From contig OW203725.1 in assembly GCA_934045075.1 (NCBI GenBank), positions 186,001 through 250,000 on the forward strand: a stretch of 64,000 nt of DNA, given 5' to 3'. Below the pieces are notes generated by a model. That model did no database searches. It was not told the origin of the DNA and worked only from the letters and a program-made list of their open reading frames with translations. Shown one piece after another: positions 22,450-35,079 of the stretch (its first letter is position 1; every line of letters begins with the position of its first letter). Source of the DNA: Yponomeuta sedellus. Lineage: Eukaryota > Arthropoda > Insecta > Lepidoptera > Yponomeutidae. Position numbers and translations under genes: made by a program.

Positions 22450-24370
22450 TTAATTACATAAATATATATATCGAATATCTTATACTCGGGTAGATAGTTG
22501 ATTTCAGGAACAATAAAAGTTCAATAAATGAACAATTGCGCAAACTCGTACCTATTTACTTATGTTCACAAAATTCTTTGCGAAGCGTATGAATACAATA
22601 CGAGTAAGTTGGGCAAATGGCGATATGGATTTCCTTGAAGGGACTTATTTACCCCATACCTAATTTGCAAGTGTTATTAATTATGCAACATTAAGCACTA
22701 TTGCTTATAGGATAGAAGCGATTCTCGCTGAATACATATCAAAAGCATTACATGGGAGGAGTCCCAGGGGCCTGCTTCACAGAACTACATTCATGATTTA
22801 CTAGGAGAACTCGATGTATATTTTAAATTCGATTAACCCACAGATTAACAAGTGGAATTTGCTACGCAATGATGCAAGCAAGGTGGATGTTATGACAAAT
22901 GGAGTTAATTTGTCATAACATAACATGAATCTTTTTTCACGCCACTGACTGAAAGGTACTGTCGTTAGCACATCAACCTTTACACGCGAGAACTCTACTC
23001 AGTTATGTCAGATGCGACTGCACAGCAAAAAGGTTGACCGACTATGCCTACTAGCTGATCCGAAGCACTTTGTTCTGTTCAAATAATAAAGTTATCGAAG
23101 CAAACTGGACAAGGGCGAGTACGACTCACGCGGTTAGGAGTTAGACTTTCTTTTTTCCTGTGTGGTTAGACTTACGTACGTACAAACAAATAATAGCAAC
23201 CTTATCCTTGGAGTCGAAAATATGTAAATATCTAGTAACGTCTTACAGGGTCCATGTTTATCTAGTTAAGTTATTTTGACGTACCTACCTATTATTTCGT
23301 AAATAGGTAGTATATTGCATATCTATTATCGAGTACTGACATTTTCTTCCCAAGAAACCTTATAGAAATGTTAGACATTTCGAGTAGTAGAGGACCAACT
23401 TTAAACAGGAATTGTGTGTGAAAGTTCCATTGAACTTGGATGAAGTTGCTAGTTTATTAGAGCAGATAAAATCCCTTCTTTCTTCGGAACCTTACACTGC
23501 GCGTAGCCCAAAACGCACCTGGGCTTCGGGTTTGGGCGAACGGACGAAGGGACGAACGGACGGACAGACGGATAGACGGACATGGGAAAACTATGAAAGA
23601 TCCTGGTTGATTACGGAACCAGTTTTTATACAATGTAAATATTTTTGCTGATATATTTTTCGCATGAAGATTTCGAATAAGACAAAATCGGACTAAATTG
23701 CAAGTAGTTTATTGAATTACATCAAGTACAGTAGGTCGGTATAATGTTATCAATTTGCGTATTTAAAATAGGTACACACTACATATACCTAACTTATATT
23801 AGACGATATATCTGTAATGCTCGTGGCTGCGAGCGATAAGAATCGTATTCAGTGTCATGTAATAAATAAATAAATAAATACTCGTCAGCTTCAAATCTAG
23901 CATCTTTCTCATCATCATCGTAGCAAGTTTCGCATTAAAACTTTAGTAAGCGTTAGGTTCCCTCGATGTTCTCCTTCACGGTTACCGAGTGGTATTGCTA
24001 TTTCAAATTCACAAATTAAACGTATATTGGAAAAAAAATCATTGGCACATGCGGACACTTCGGGGCTCAAATCTGCGACCGCCGGAATAAGAAGCGTGTC
24101 GCGGACTATTGATTAAGAATATGAGAATATCCGAATATATCCGTAAGCGCGCCATCTGACACAGTGACAGAAGTGAAGTCGTGTCACTTTAACAGAAGGG
24201 AGTATGGGCTTGCACTAAGCGACTAAGATGCAAGTCTTATTCGGCCAAAGTATGTTTAAAAATAACTTTTGAAGTTGTAATTGATTGAATAAAATCGAGC
24301 TCCATTTGTATCGACATTCTACTGCAGTGAAAAGGGTCAAGCCACTCAGACACCTAGATTTTAAGTAAGT
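22450..24370. other. Spacer with small repeats
   Basis: Holds a 12-bp hairpin (GTTATGACAAAT, mirrored, near 22892-22922), the ACGGACGGACAGACGG dispersed repeat (23510-23640) and an (AAAT)n tract near 23863-23880. No gene. Confidence 0.35.
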
Positions 24371-24381
24371 TTGTCTTTCTA

Positions 24382-24835
24382 TTTAAAAACCTATTTAGAG
24401 GCTAAAAATTTCACCCATGCCGGGATTCGAACCCGCAACCTCTGGCTATCCGTGCCAGCGCTCTACCAATTGAGCCAATGGGCGACTCACGGCATCAGTG
24501 AAATTTCGAACCTCTTTACACTATTCTCTGTATTACGTACAGGCAGCGACATCTGACTTAAGCAATTTGCATTACTTACAGCCCCGACTACCTACTTTGC
24601 AGTTAGGTTTTAACATCGGAACGATATCACTGTACCCACATGATTACACTATTTTTATTTTTAATGCACTAACCCGTGCTAAGGAACAAATTTAAAAACC
24701 TATTTAGAGGCTAAAAATTTTCACCCATGCCGGGATTCGAACCCGCAACCTCTGGCTATCCGTGCCAGCGCTCTACCAATTGAGCCAATGGGCGACTCAC
24801 GGCATCAGTGAAATTTCGAACCTTTTTCTATATCA
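24382..24835 (-). mobile_element. Dimeric tRNA-derived SINE, minus copy
   Basis: Two tRNA-like heads (24412-24485 and about 24721-24795) lie in the same orientation with a period of 309 bp, joined by a body of about 220 bp (CCGTGCTAAGGAAC ... TACGTACAGGCAGCGACATC). Each head folds as a cloverleaf with a 7-bp acceptor stem and keeps GGTTCGAATCC, but the anticodon loop ACGGATA lacks U33. Both heads end in the same GCCTCTAAATAGGTTTTTA tail. Confidence 0.75.
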
Positions 24836-25300
24836 AATCACATGAAATTCAGTATTATATGTACTTAAAAAAACGAAGTTAAAATTAGATTAATTCAGAC
24901 TAACGATGTAAACTTATTATTTAACATTAAAAGTTTAAGAAGATATTCCATTCAGGGATGTGTGAAAGAATGAGAGACGCGTACCAAAACCAAAACAGTA
25001 TACTACAAACGAAAGTGTTGATTAAGAAGCTATCAAAGACTTACAGGTTGCAATGAATAACGAATCTCAAGACCACGTAATGAGTTTTTGTAACTGTACT
25101 GATACATGGAGAAACTTCTGAAAAACCAATAATTATGCTTTTGTAATGAATGACAATGTGTGCGCAACCTAAACATTAGTTCGTTACATTTTTAATCTTA
25201 ATAAATTTTCCTCTGTGTAAAAAGAAGTGAACCAGTGCTTAAGGAGCTAATAAACGAAAAATAAAGTAGTACAAGTGAGGACTTAGATCGAAACAATGAT
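24836..25300. other. Spacer between two opposed SINE dimers
   Basis: AT-rich, no recognised feature. Confidence 0.3.
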
Positions 25301-25305
25301 TAAAG

Positions 25306-25712
25306 GTGAGTCGCACATTAGCTCAGTTGGAAAGAGCGCTGGCTCGGATAGCCAGAGGTCGCGGGATCGAATCTCGGCATGGGTGGAAGTTTTAGCCTCT
25401 AAGTAGGTTTTCAAAATTGTCCTTAGCACGGGTTAGTGCATTAAAAATAATATAATCATGTGGGTACAGCGATGCCATTCCGATGTAAAACCTAACTGCA
25501 AAGTAGATACTCGGGGCTGCAAGTGATGCAAATTACTTCAGCCAGATGTCGCTGCCTGTACGTAATACAGAGAATATTATAAAGAGGTTCGAAGTTTCAC
25601 TGATGCCGGTGATTCGCCCATTAGCTCAGTTGGAAGAGCACTGGCAGAGGTCGCTGGTTCGAAACCCGGCATGGGTGGTATTTATAGCCTCTAAGTAGGT
25701 TTTAAAAATAGA
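25306..25712 (+). mobile_element. Dimeric tRNA-derived SINE, plus copy
   Basis: Same unit as the copy at 24382 but in opposite orientation: heads at 25311 and 25614 (period about 303 bp), joined by the same body, ending in GCCTCTAAGTAGGTTTT. The second head has a 10-bp-scale deletion in the anticodon arm. Confidence 0.75.
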
Positions 25713-25875
25713 TTAAAGTGTGAAAAACAGTTTTTGTTATAAACGAATCCAAATCTTATGTAAAAAGCTTAAAGACAGGATTCCCGTGCACTAGTGTTGC
25801 AAAGACTTATTTAAACCTTGCGTGGATTGATGTTAACCTACTAAAAAGTGAATACTAGCTGGAACTATTCAATGA

Positions 25876-26022
25876 AAAGGGCGTCTAAACGAGCCATATT
25901 TTCACTGCAATATGTGGCCGGCAACTATTGATGTCCCTCAACTACTCACATGTTAGAGAAATACACCAATAGTTGTCGGCCACGTATTGCAGTTAAAATA
26001 TTACCCGTTTAGAAGTCACTTT
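25876..26022. mobile_element. Short MITE with long inverted repeats
   Basis: About 147 bp. Arms of about 50 bp (CTGCAATATGTGGCCGGCAA and its inverted partner TTGTCGGCCACGTATTGCAG) leave only a small centre. Confidence 0.75.
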
Positions 26023-26388
26023 ATGTACCAAAATATAACCTAAACAAATATATATTGCATAGGCACGGTAACTAAAGTTATATAGAATATTACTAAACAA
26101 CGCCATCTGTCGGAGAATAGTTATACCAAAACGCAAATAGGTAGGTATCTATTTGATCAGTGACAATAATTGCGCCTTCGACCGCTAGATATCACTTAAA
26201 AGATATATAGACCCATCTATCACTGAGAAGTACCTAATAACTAAAATTGTAGAGTAAAGTAAGTAAGTAAAAATTATTTATTTAGTAAAAGGTAATTGGC
26301 AGTGTACAGTGTCAGGTGTTGTAAAATATTACAAAAATGTAGGTACTTATAATTATGTAATACAAATATAAGATATCGCACCAATATT

Positions 26389-26635
26389 AAAGACGTACGC
26401 AAACATCTCAACCAAATAAACTGGAAATGGGCCGGCCACATCGCACAGATGGAAGACCAAAGATGGACAAAGAAAATGACACAGTGAAAGGGTCTGAAAG
26501 ACGGAAAAAGAGGAGTTGGCCGACCTTCTAAGCGATGGGCCGACGATGTAGTGAAGGTTGCGGGAAAAGACTGGATGAAGACAGCTCAATACCGAGAGCA
26601 ATGGCAAAACCTGGAAGAGGCCTTTAACCAATAAG
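26389..26635 (+). pseudogene. RTE-type LINE 3' coding end
   Basis: Reads INWKWAGHIAQMEDQRWTKK, a stop, KRGVGRPSKRWADDVVKVAG, then KDWMKTAQYREQW and a terminal stop. This is the classic C-terminus of RTE-class endonuclease-reverse transcriptases. Confidence 0.75.
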
Positions 26636-26639
26636 GGGC

Positions 26640-27280
26640 ATCAATGTTTAATTTTTTTTTCAAACTCATTTAATTTATTCGTACTTATTTTATAGTTTTT
26701 TAGTTGTGTACATACCAATACTTTGCGATCTAAGATGAATTTAAGGCTATTTTTATTATATTTATTTAATGAATGACAAGGTTTTCGAAAAAAATGACTT
26801 ATCTTAGAATGAAAAGACCCACATTGACTTTGTTAAGCGATCTTGAAGAGTTTTTTATTGCACAAGTTGTCATTTTCAAACAAGTTTCTACGTTGGACTG
26901 ATAGACTGATCGACACTGGACAGTAATCTGCGGGTAGTCAAACTGTTAATACGTACTCGTTTCTTTGCTGCCTTAACTTATTCACAACACCATAATTATA
27001 AACCTGAAGTGTCACATCTCACAGTGGTGAAATACAAAGTGTACTTGATAAAAATAATCAAGTGTACAAATATCAAAAATTGAAAGTCGTCTTGTTGCCA
27101 CTGAACCAAAAATATCTTCTGTTGAAAGGCAGTCACATAGTCTCATATAAACTGTTGAAAGGTAGACCCACAACAATTTCGTCTTTAACGTGTGCAACGG
27201 ACGGGTCCAAACCGCGTGCGTTATACCGTACGCAGGGCAGGTTTGTCTTAAACCACTAATATATATATATCATAGAAGGT
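26640..27280. other. AT-rich spacer, nothing recognised
   Basis: No coding or repeat signal that I can support. Confidence 0.3.
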
Positions 27281-27282
27281 CG

Positions 27283-28331
27283 ACGCAATTTTGTTCACTA
27301 CAGAATGGCTCTTCCGACTGCACCCAATGTGGATTGTTACATTATTTTGCAATGTTCCACTAAAACTTGAGGATTCAATTAAATGCACTTCCTGTGTGAA
27401 CTACTTTCACAAGGCGTGTGCTGGATTATCAGAGCCGGAATTCAAGCGGATTTTACCTATGAATGAATAAAAATAAATGGAAATGTGAAGCTTGTAAGCC
27501 GCAAAAAAAGGAGGCACTTCTGGTACTTTGTCACCTAAACCAGAGGAAACCATACTTGATACTAACCAGGTACTCGTGACATAGATAGTGAATATTGATT
27601 CAAAGATAAAAAAATGTCGACAGAAATGTCCAAAAAGATGTCCTCTATTAATAATATGCTCAGTGAGAAGCTCAACAAATTGGAAGCAGCAGTAAACCTC
27701 TATCAAGCCAAGATCACCTCAATGGAACCAAATATGCCGACATAAACAACGACTTCACCCATCAACTCGACGATTTAAAGGCTTCTCAGATAGCAATCTC
27801 AATGATTTGAAAAAGGAAGTAGAGGTTGCAAACTGAGAATGAATCCTTAAAATCTACTATCTCCGATCTCAATACCAGATTGAGCCAGATTGAACATCAT
27901 AGGAGAGCTAGCAACTTGGAATTGTAGTGCGTCCCCTAGCACAAATCGGAAAATCTTTTGACCATCACTAAGCAACTCGCTTACACTATTGGTTTCAAAC
28001 TAAAAGAAAGAGACGTCCATTTGTGCACGCGAGTAGCTCTAAAATTAACGAGGAGAGCTCTCGTCCTCGTTCCATACTAATAAAGTTCAGCTGCCCTAGA
28101 GTCCGTGATGGATTTCTTGCAGCAGCCATGTCCATCAATAAGAAAGCCGCAACCAACGACGATAAACTAAATACCAGCCATATTGGAGTTGGTGGTAGTA
28201 AAAAAGCAATCTTCATAAGCGAACATCTTACGCCAGCTGTAAAAGCCATCCAATCTGGCGCTCGAGCGAAGGTTAAAGAGATGAAGAATAGGTTTGTGTG
28301 GATGAAAAGCGGAAGAGTTTACATGCGTTAA
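27283..28331 (+). pseudogene. LINE ORF1 with PHD-type zinc finger, decayed
   Basis: The first part carries a Cys/His pattern typical of a PHD finger (IKCTSCVNYFHKACAGLS ... WKCEACKPQ), with frame changes. A coiled-coil-like segment follows, and the last block (28023-28331, RSILIKFSCPRVRDGFLAA ... RFVWMKSGRVYMR) is the nucleic-acid-binding end usual in insect LINE ORF1s. The ORF2 pieces that follow (28800 onward) are on the same strand, so this looks like one element. Confidence 0.6.
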
Positions 28332-28386
28332 ACGGAATCCTCAAAATAATTATATCCACATCAAGAGCATCAACATCCACAGTAGC

Positions 28387-28740
28387 TTAGAATAAGTTTA
28401 CCCTTTATATTATATTATATTATATTATATTATATTATATTATATTATATTATATTATATTATATTATATTATATTATATTATATTATATTATATTATAT
28501 TATATTATATTATATTATATTATATTATATTATATTATATTATATTATATTATATTATATTATATTATATTATATTATATTATATTATATTATATTATAT
28601 TATATTATATTATATTATATTATATTATATTATATTATATTATATTATATTATATTATATTATATTATATTATATTATATTATATTATATTATATTATAT
28701 TATAAAGGGTAAACTTATTCGGGAAATAAGTTTACCCTTT
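28387..28740. repeat. (ATTAT)n array bracketed by inverted repeats
   Basis: About 290 bp of near-perfect ATTAT units. GAATAAGTTTACCCTTTATA stands on the left; its inverted copy, then a further direct copy (AATAAGTTTACCCTTTATAA), stands on the right. Confidence 0.93.
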
Positions 28741-28789
28741 ATAATTTTAAATTTATAAGAGAAATGACGTTATTATACGAATCGTGGTA

Positions 28790-30437
28790 ACGTCTCTTTT
28801 TCATTCGCGTTATTTAACTGTTATTATCAAAATGTCAGAGGTCTTAAGACAAATAAAGCGAAGGTGCGACTTCATAAACTCAGCCATAATGACTTAATAA
28901 TATTAACGGAAACGTGCCCTATGGGAGGCATTTTTGACTACGAGATTTTCGATGACAGATATAACGTGTATAGGCGCGATCGCGAAACGACTGATTTCGA
29001 CAATTTGAGGGTCATGGGTGGAGGAGTTCTGATTGCTGTGTCCAAAAAACATACCTCAGATCGTGAGCTCGATTGGGAAAGCACATGTGAGCATGTTTCG
29101 ATTACGATTCAGGTAGGCACCGGTAAGCAGGCTACTATTTTGAAGGTATGTGGTGTTTATTTGCTCTCTCCTTTAAGACGTGATTAACTTGAAACTTTTA
29201 TCGATAATACCAACCGTGTTATGGAAAAGGCTCCTTTTAAGACCATTATTGCTGGCGATTTTAATCTTTCTAACATTTCCTGGGATATTGATGATGTTAA
29301 ATCGAGTGATTCTGCCAACTCACACAACTGTCAGCTGTCTTATTTAATGCTTGATTTCAATGCTCTGCACGTTCTGAGACATTACAACTGTATAGTTAGT
29401 AGTAAAAACAACATTTTAGATTTGATCCTAGGTAATTTTGATAATATTCATGTTTCTGAATGCATAGCTCCCCTTCGCAAAGTCGATATCTACCACCCTC
29501 CTCTCGAAATACGGATTAAAATACCTTTCTGGTAACAGCGTGAGCCATCAATGAAAGCTAGCATATCAATTTTTTTATAAAGCTGATTATGAGAGCTACC
29601 ATAATGCGCTTGAAAATCTCTGCAGGGTTGCTGAGCTTGCTTCAGGTAGAGATGTTAATGATATTATGATAGAAATATTTTATAAAATACTTGGTGATAT
29701 CATTAGGAGATTTGTGCCTAGTAGAAAGGCGTCACGTACTCCATACCCAATCTGGTATTCAGGTCAATTGATTCGAATGTTAAAACGCAAGCATAAGTAT
29801 CATGTAAGAGTGAAAAAATATAATAGCCCGTTAGACGTGCTTGAATTGAAATGCTTAAGACAGGATTGCAATAAACTTATCTCAAACTGTTACATTACAG
29901 TTTGAAATAGGAAAAAATCCCAAGTTCTTCTGGACCCACATAAAAAATCTACGGAGAAACAGCTCTTCCTGTCCAACAAAGATGTTCCTACATGATCAAG
30001 GAGCTGATAACTTGAGGGATCTTTGCAACCTGTTTGCATCTCAGTTCTCATCAGTTTTCGAAAAAGACTCCCGAGTGTAATAAATTTGATCACCATTGCG
30101 TAACCCATAACAAGATAGGCAATCTTTTGATTGCCTATCGGGATGAAATAAGGTTCAAATTAAAAAGACTTGACATTGGTAAAGGAGCCGGCCCTGACAA
30201 TATTCCACCGATATTTTTAGCATCTTGTGCAGACTCACTCTCTCTCCCACTTACAAAAATTTTCAATGAGTCTCTTCGAACTGGCATTTTTCCCACAAGA
30301 TAGGAGGCTAGGATTGTACCTATCTTCAAAAGTGGCAAGAACAACTTAATACCAAATTATAGGCCAATATCTATATTGGCCGCATTGGCGAAAGTCTTTG
30401 AGTCACGTGTGTATAGGCACATCTATAATCACGGTGT
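28790..30437 (+). pseudogene. LINE ORF2, endonuclease and first RT part
   Basis: Begins near YQNVRGLKTNKAKVRLHKLS. Endonuclease motifs LTETCPMGG, GGGVLIAVSKK and AGDFNLSNISWD follow, then RT finger motifs GKGAGPDNIPP and PNYRPISILAALAKVFE. Several frameshifts and stops. It is interrupted after 30437 by a TIR element and continues at 31390. Confidence 0.75.
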
Positions 30438-31389
30438 CCTGCCTTTTCGCAGAAAATTGTTACGCTGATTATCACTTGCCAACCAACGTTGAACCAATTT
30501 TTTACGTTGACAACAAACGATTTACAAATTTTTGTAACGCAACGTTTCATTTGGTAGGATAATTGTTAAGCTGATTATTTTAGATATAGATAGATAGATA
30601 TAGATTATTATAATGACACAAAACGTTTTGGGAATTTATTATTTGTCAAGTCTTTTACTAGGCCAAACAACTATTAGATGAATAAAGTTTCGTCAGTGTA
30701 AGTTCCCTTTTCATACATTGATTTTGTGATAAAAAAAAAACATTTTTATATGTGTCGGGGGTATGAGGAGGTTGACTGTTACATATTGTGGGCCTTGCGT
30801 TTCAACCAAGCAAAGAACATCAATATCTCATCACTCACACTTGTACGGAACGAGATACAGTTCCAAAGCGTTCAATCAGCGGTTGAATTACCGAGAGGCA
30901 CCGAGACTCTGTCGAAGCGCGTCACGCCGATAGAGGGCGCTTGACAAACACGTGACACGCTTGACGTTCCGAACAACCACCATTTTGTACCGGAACGACA
31001 CATGCATTTTTTATTTAAGAAAAATATTACTTGGACCGACAAGACTCAATCTGCGACAAAAATATAGGTGCGACGAAGCGCGTAGGTTAGCGGAGCGCGA
31101 AGGAGCGTGTTAGGTTGAACATGTAAGACCGAAGTTTCTCTGCCTTTTTTCACAAAAAATTTTGGCCGACCGAATGAATATTACGCGTAAAACATACGCT
31201 ACTTAAAAGTTGGCATTTCGAAAGATGTTATTATAAAAAGCAAGCCAAACAAACAGTTGGCAACTACGAGGTTGGGAAATAAAAAAATATAAGAAAAGTT
31301 TGCAAATGATTATTCCACAAAATAATATTCTTTGAAACGTTAGTTGCCAAATGATAATCGGCCAAAAATGTTTCTGCGAAAAGGCAGAG
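30438..31389. mobile_element. TIR-bounded DNA element inserted in the LINE
   Basis: CTGCCTTTTCGCAGAAA and the following 30 bp (GATTATCACTTGCCAAC) reappear inverted at the right end (GTTGCCAAATGATAATC ... TTTCTGCGAAAAGGCAG). The LINE reads on either side of it. No transposase coding is recognisable. About 950 bp, so probably non-autonomous. Confidence 0.7.
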
Positions 31390-32045
31390 AACCGTATTCA
31401 CATTAAATACCTAATATCATCCTGTCAACATGGGTTTATTGAGGGAAGGTCGACCGTCACCAATCTTGTCACTTATGTAAATGACCTTATTACTGCAGTT
31501 GATAGATGGGAGCAAGTGGAAGCTATCTATACCGACTTTTCGAAGACCTTTGATAAGGTAAACCACACAAACTTATTGAGGAAGCTAGAATCTTCCGGTA
31601 TTTGTGGATCCCTATTTTTGACGGTTATGAGTCTGAGCCTTTCCAGTCACACTCAGGTGTACCACAATTTAGGACCTAATTTAGGACCACTCTTCTTCAA
31701 TGTGTTTGTGAATGACCTGGTGCAATCGATCTCTTCAAGTAGTATTTACATGTTTGCAGATGACCTAAAATTAACACACGTAATTCGTAACATCGACGTG
31801 CAACTGTTGCAGGGTGATATCGATCGCGTCAGTGACTGGTGCAAATTGAATAAGATGTATTTAAACGCATCTAAATGCCTACATATAAAATTCACGCGCA
31901 AAAAGTATTCCAAGTGACGGAGTTTGTATAATGTTATCGGTCAAACACTAAAAGAGGTCTTTGAGATCCGTGATCTGGGGGTAGTGTTGGATAGTGAACT
32001 TCGTTTTATTGCTCATAAAACAATAAAACGCCCTCGCTAGCAGCG
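31390..32045 (+). pseudogene. LINE ORF2, RT core continuation
   Basis: Reads YLISSCQHGFIEGRSTVTNL, AIYTDFSKTFDKVNH, and MFADDLKLTHVI with the catalytic FADD, then CKLNKMYLNASKC. It continues the LINE broken at 30437 and ends in frameshifted sequence around 32040. Confidence 0.75.
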
Positions 32046-32199
32046 TTGAAGAAATCTCCAGTTTGTCGACCAGGGTAGCGTACCTGATCCTTCGGCTGTC
32101 GAAGAGTTACAGCATAAGGTCATTCAAGTTTATGCACCGACCTCTACACACTCGGACGATGAAGTGGAGGATATATCCAGGAAAACAGGAAGACATTCA

Positions 32200-32950
32200 G
32201 ATTCAGATAGTTTATTTGCGAATACATATCATATCATACAGTTGCACAGATTTAATTGCAATAAAGTAATTGTATTCTACTACTTAGCAGCAGTATGCAA
32301 AATTGTAGACAGATACCATAATATATAGCGTGCAAATATCTATTTACAAATTATTTACAACAATACCTACCAAAATTTTATTTTTAGGTCACTTACATTG
32401 TCTATGTTTATGAAGTCGTATTATTTATTAAATTATATTATTCTACATTCGTGTTTCAAATAAACAAATATAATTTTATAAGTCATTATCAGCTAGGTAT
32501 TCATTAATACTCGTATTATAGTAGGCCTTGTCTCTCAATAGATTTTATCTCATTGTTGAACAAATACTTCCCATCAATATTTCGAATACATTTTAGAAGG
32601 CGATTGTATATCCTGGATGACATGTCAAAGATACTTTTCTGGAATATGCTGTAGAGCTCGGTAGCTCTGCTTTTCAAAAAGATCCATGTTTGAATATTAA
32701 GAAATATACAAACTTCCAGAATGTACAACGATGGCTTCGTAAGGATTCCAAGATTATAAAGTTAGGTTTACAGCTCTGCGTGGATTTCAAACCACACATT
32801 GATAGGATGCATTTTTTCTGGGCTTTGAAAGCAATCTCTTTATCAATTGAATTTCTCCAAAATATAATTCCATATCGTAGTGTGTACTCTACGTAAGCAT
32901 AATGAACTGTGATAACAGCAGATTGATTCACTTTTTTGGTTAACCTGTAA
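32200..32950 (-). pseudogene. LINE 3' fragment in opposite orientation
   Basis: The minus strand encodes VEYTLRYGIIFWRNSIDKEI then KKCILSMCGLK, the segment after the RT in Jockey-like LINEs, with a 3' UTR toward 32200. It is a separate, inverted insertion from the neighbouring LINE. Confidence 0.6.
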
Positions 32951-33005
32951 AGAGCGTACGCAAATTGGTTTAATTTTGTGCAAACTTACATGACAAGACA
33001 TATCC

Positions 33006-34570
33006 AAAGCCTTACATGACACCACGAAGGCTCACTTCAACGTTGTTATGGGGGACTTTAACGGCAAGGTGGGAACCCAGAGTGGCAACGAGTCCCGAAT
33101 AGGTCTAAATGGTTATAGATCGAGGAATCACAGGGCGCAAATGCTTGTCCATGAGAAAAAGGAGTTATTCTTGATGAACGCTTTTTTCAAGAAACTGCAT
33201 CAAAGGAAGTGGACATGGCAAAGCCCCGACACTGTGACTAAAAATGAGATCGATTATGACGGATAGCAAGCACAGGTTTAATACCGGGTCCGATCACCGA
33301 CTTCTCCAAGGCTCTCTGAAGCTTGAAACTTGAAGCTTGAGAAACCCGTCTGATGAAGTCCACGCTCCGACCTAACCCAATTCAAATCATGACGGGCACC
33401 GAGAAGTTCCAGCAGCTACTCGGGGATAGATTTGTTGCCTTGGAGCCCACCGACGACGCTGACGAGACCCTACAGAATCTGTTCGAAACTCTGAGGGCGA
33501 GGCATCAAGTTCTGCAAAACGCAGTGGACTGGTAAGAAATACAAACTCTCGGCTGAGACTCTCGGGTTGCTGACAAAAAGGCGGGAAACCAAGCAAGCGA
33601 CTTCGTCTGAGCGGTCAAACCTGAACAGGAAAATTGCGAAGATGGTACGGCGCGACCTTCAGAGCTCTAACACACGCCTCATGGAAGAGAGGCGATAGAG
33701 CAAAACCGAGGGTCCAAAGTATTCACTCAGCAGCTTGGCAGGAGCCACCTGACGAAGCTTAAAACGCACGACGGGAGGACCGTATTGTCGAAGCCGGAGA
33801 TCTCCGCCGAGATAGAGGACTTCTATGGCCGATTATACGCTGCAAATGCCCCTTATTCCCAACAAGACGACCTCGATTTCAGAGTCACCCTGAACCAGAT
33901 GCTGACCGACCTAGATTCAGCTTCGCGACGTATCGGGCTTGGCATGAATTTGGATTAAACCAAAATCATGATCAATGGCCACATTGATTCGAGACCGCTT
34001 GCCGTACATGGTCACCTTCTCGAAATCGTTTCCGAATACACTTACCTCGGGCAGATTCTGTAGTTAGGTAAAAACAATTTAGAGAAGGAGGCCAAGAGGA
34101 GGATCCAGCTGGGCTGGGTAGCGTTTGGGAAACAACGTCGAGTCTTCTCGTCATCCATACCGCAATGCTTGAAAACGAATGTTTTTAATCAGTGCGTCCT
34201 ACCTGTCATGACCTACGGAGCCGAGACATGGGCACTCAGGAAAGGGCTGGTCCACCAGTTCAAAGTCACTCAGCGAGCTATGGAGAGAGCTATGCTCGGA
34301 GTTTCTCTGAAGGATTCGTAACGAATGCATCCTTCAGAGCACCAAAGTTATCGACATAGCTCAGAGAATCAGCAAGCTGAAGTGGGAGTGGGCCTCGCGA
34401 AGAATCGACAACCGTTGGAGTAAACGTGTCCTTGAGTGGAGACCGCGACTCGGCAAACGTAGTGTAGGACGCCCTCCGACTAGGTGGGATGACGATCTGC
34501 GAAAAACTGCAGGCAGATGCTGGATGCGGCGAAAAGGTTTGCCAAAATTTGTATGGGAGGTCTGAAGAAT
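33006..34570 (+). pseudogene. RTE-like LINE with internal deletion
   Basis: The endonuclease part (MGDFNGKVGTQSGNESRIGL, ENEIDY-like NEIDYDG) is followed by linker blocks and then directly by the RT C-terminus (YTYLGQIL, VMTYGAETWALRKG, QRISKLKWEWA-like end). The central RT core with the YADD box is missing. Many stops. Confidence 0.7.
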
Positions 34571-34723
34571 GTTGTCTAATTTTCTTGAAACTTAAAATAA
34601 ATACTTTAAATTTAACCCTTAAGGGAGTGAACGGGGCTGCAAAAAAAGTCCACGCTTACGGAGTCAGGGCCAAAAGCTAGTAAATATCAAAAAAAATATG
34701 CGATCGAAGTCGTGGACATCATC

Positions 34724-34999
34724 TGTACGGGCCAACCCGAACAGTTTCATAGTATACGCGATTTGCTTGTCAGCGATTCTGCCAGGCCGCGGACCTCTAT
34801 TGTCACGTAGCGTGTGATCGGCAGCAACCTAAGTTAGTTCACGACATATAGCCGGTCCATTCAGACGGACACGCGTCGCGTCCTCATTATCAGTATTAGT
34901 TTAACTCACCCTTCATCTTAGTCCTAGTTAATATTGACATTATATCAGTTATAAGTTCTCGTTCGTATCATTTATCAGTACTTAGTGTATCCCCGTACA
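34724..34999 (+). repeat. BEL 5' LTR
   Basis: 276 bp, TG...CA ends. Against the 3' copy it shows a few substitutions (for example TCCTCATT versus TCTCATT context near 34890) and a 4-bp CTTT indel near 34950. Confidence 0.93.
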
Positions 35000-35079
35000 T
35001 TAGTTTTTTTGGTCCTTCGAGACCTCGCGTGTGACATTACATTGAGTGACCCAGTTTAATCAAATACTGTGACACGTGA

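Noticed and set aside
24412..24485. A functional tRNA gene on the minus strand
   Set aside because: The cloverleaf folds, but the anticodon loop lacks U33, the T stem is imperfect, and the same sequence is repeated as part of a SINE.
28400..28710. CRISPR-like or tandem-gene array
   Set aside because: It is a 5-bp simple repeat without spacers in eukaryotic DNA.
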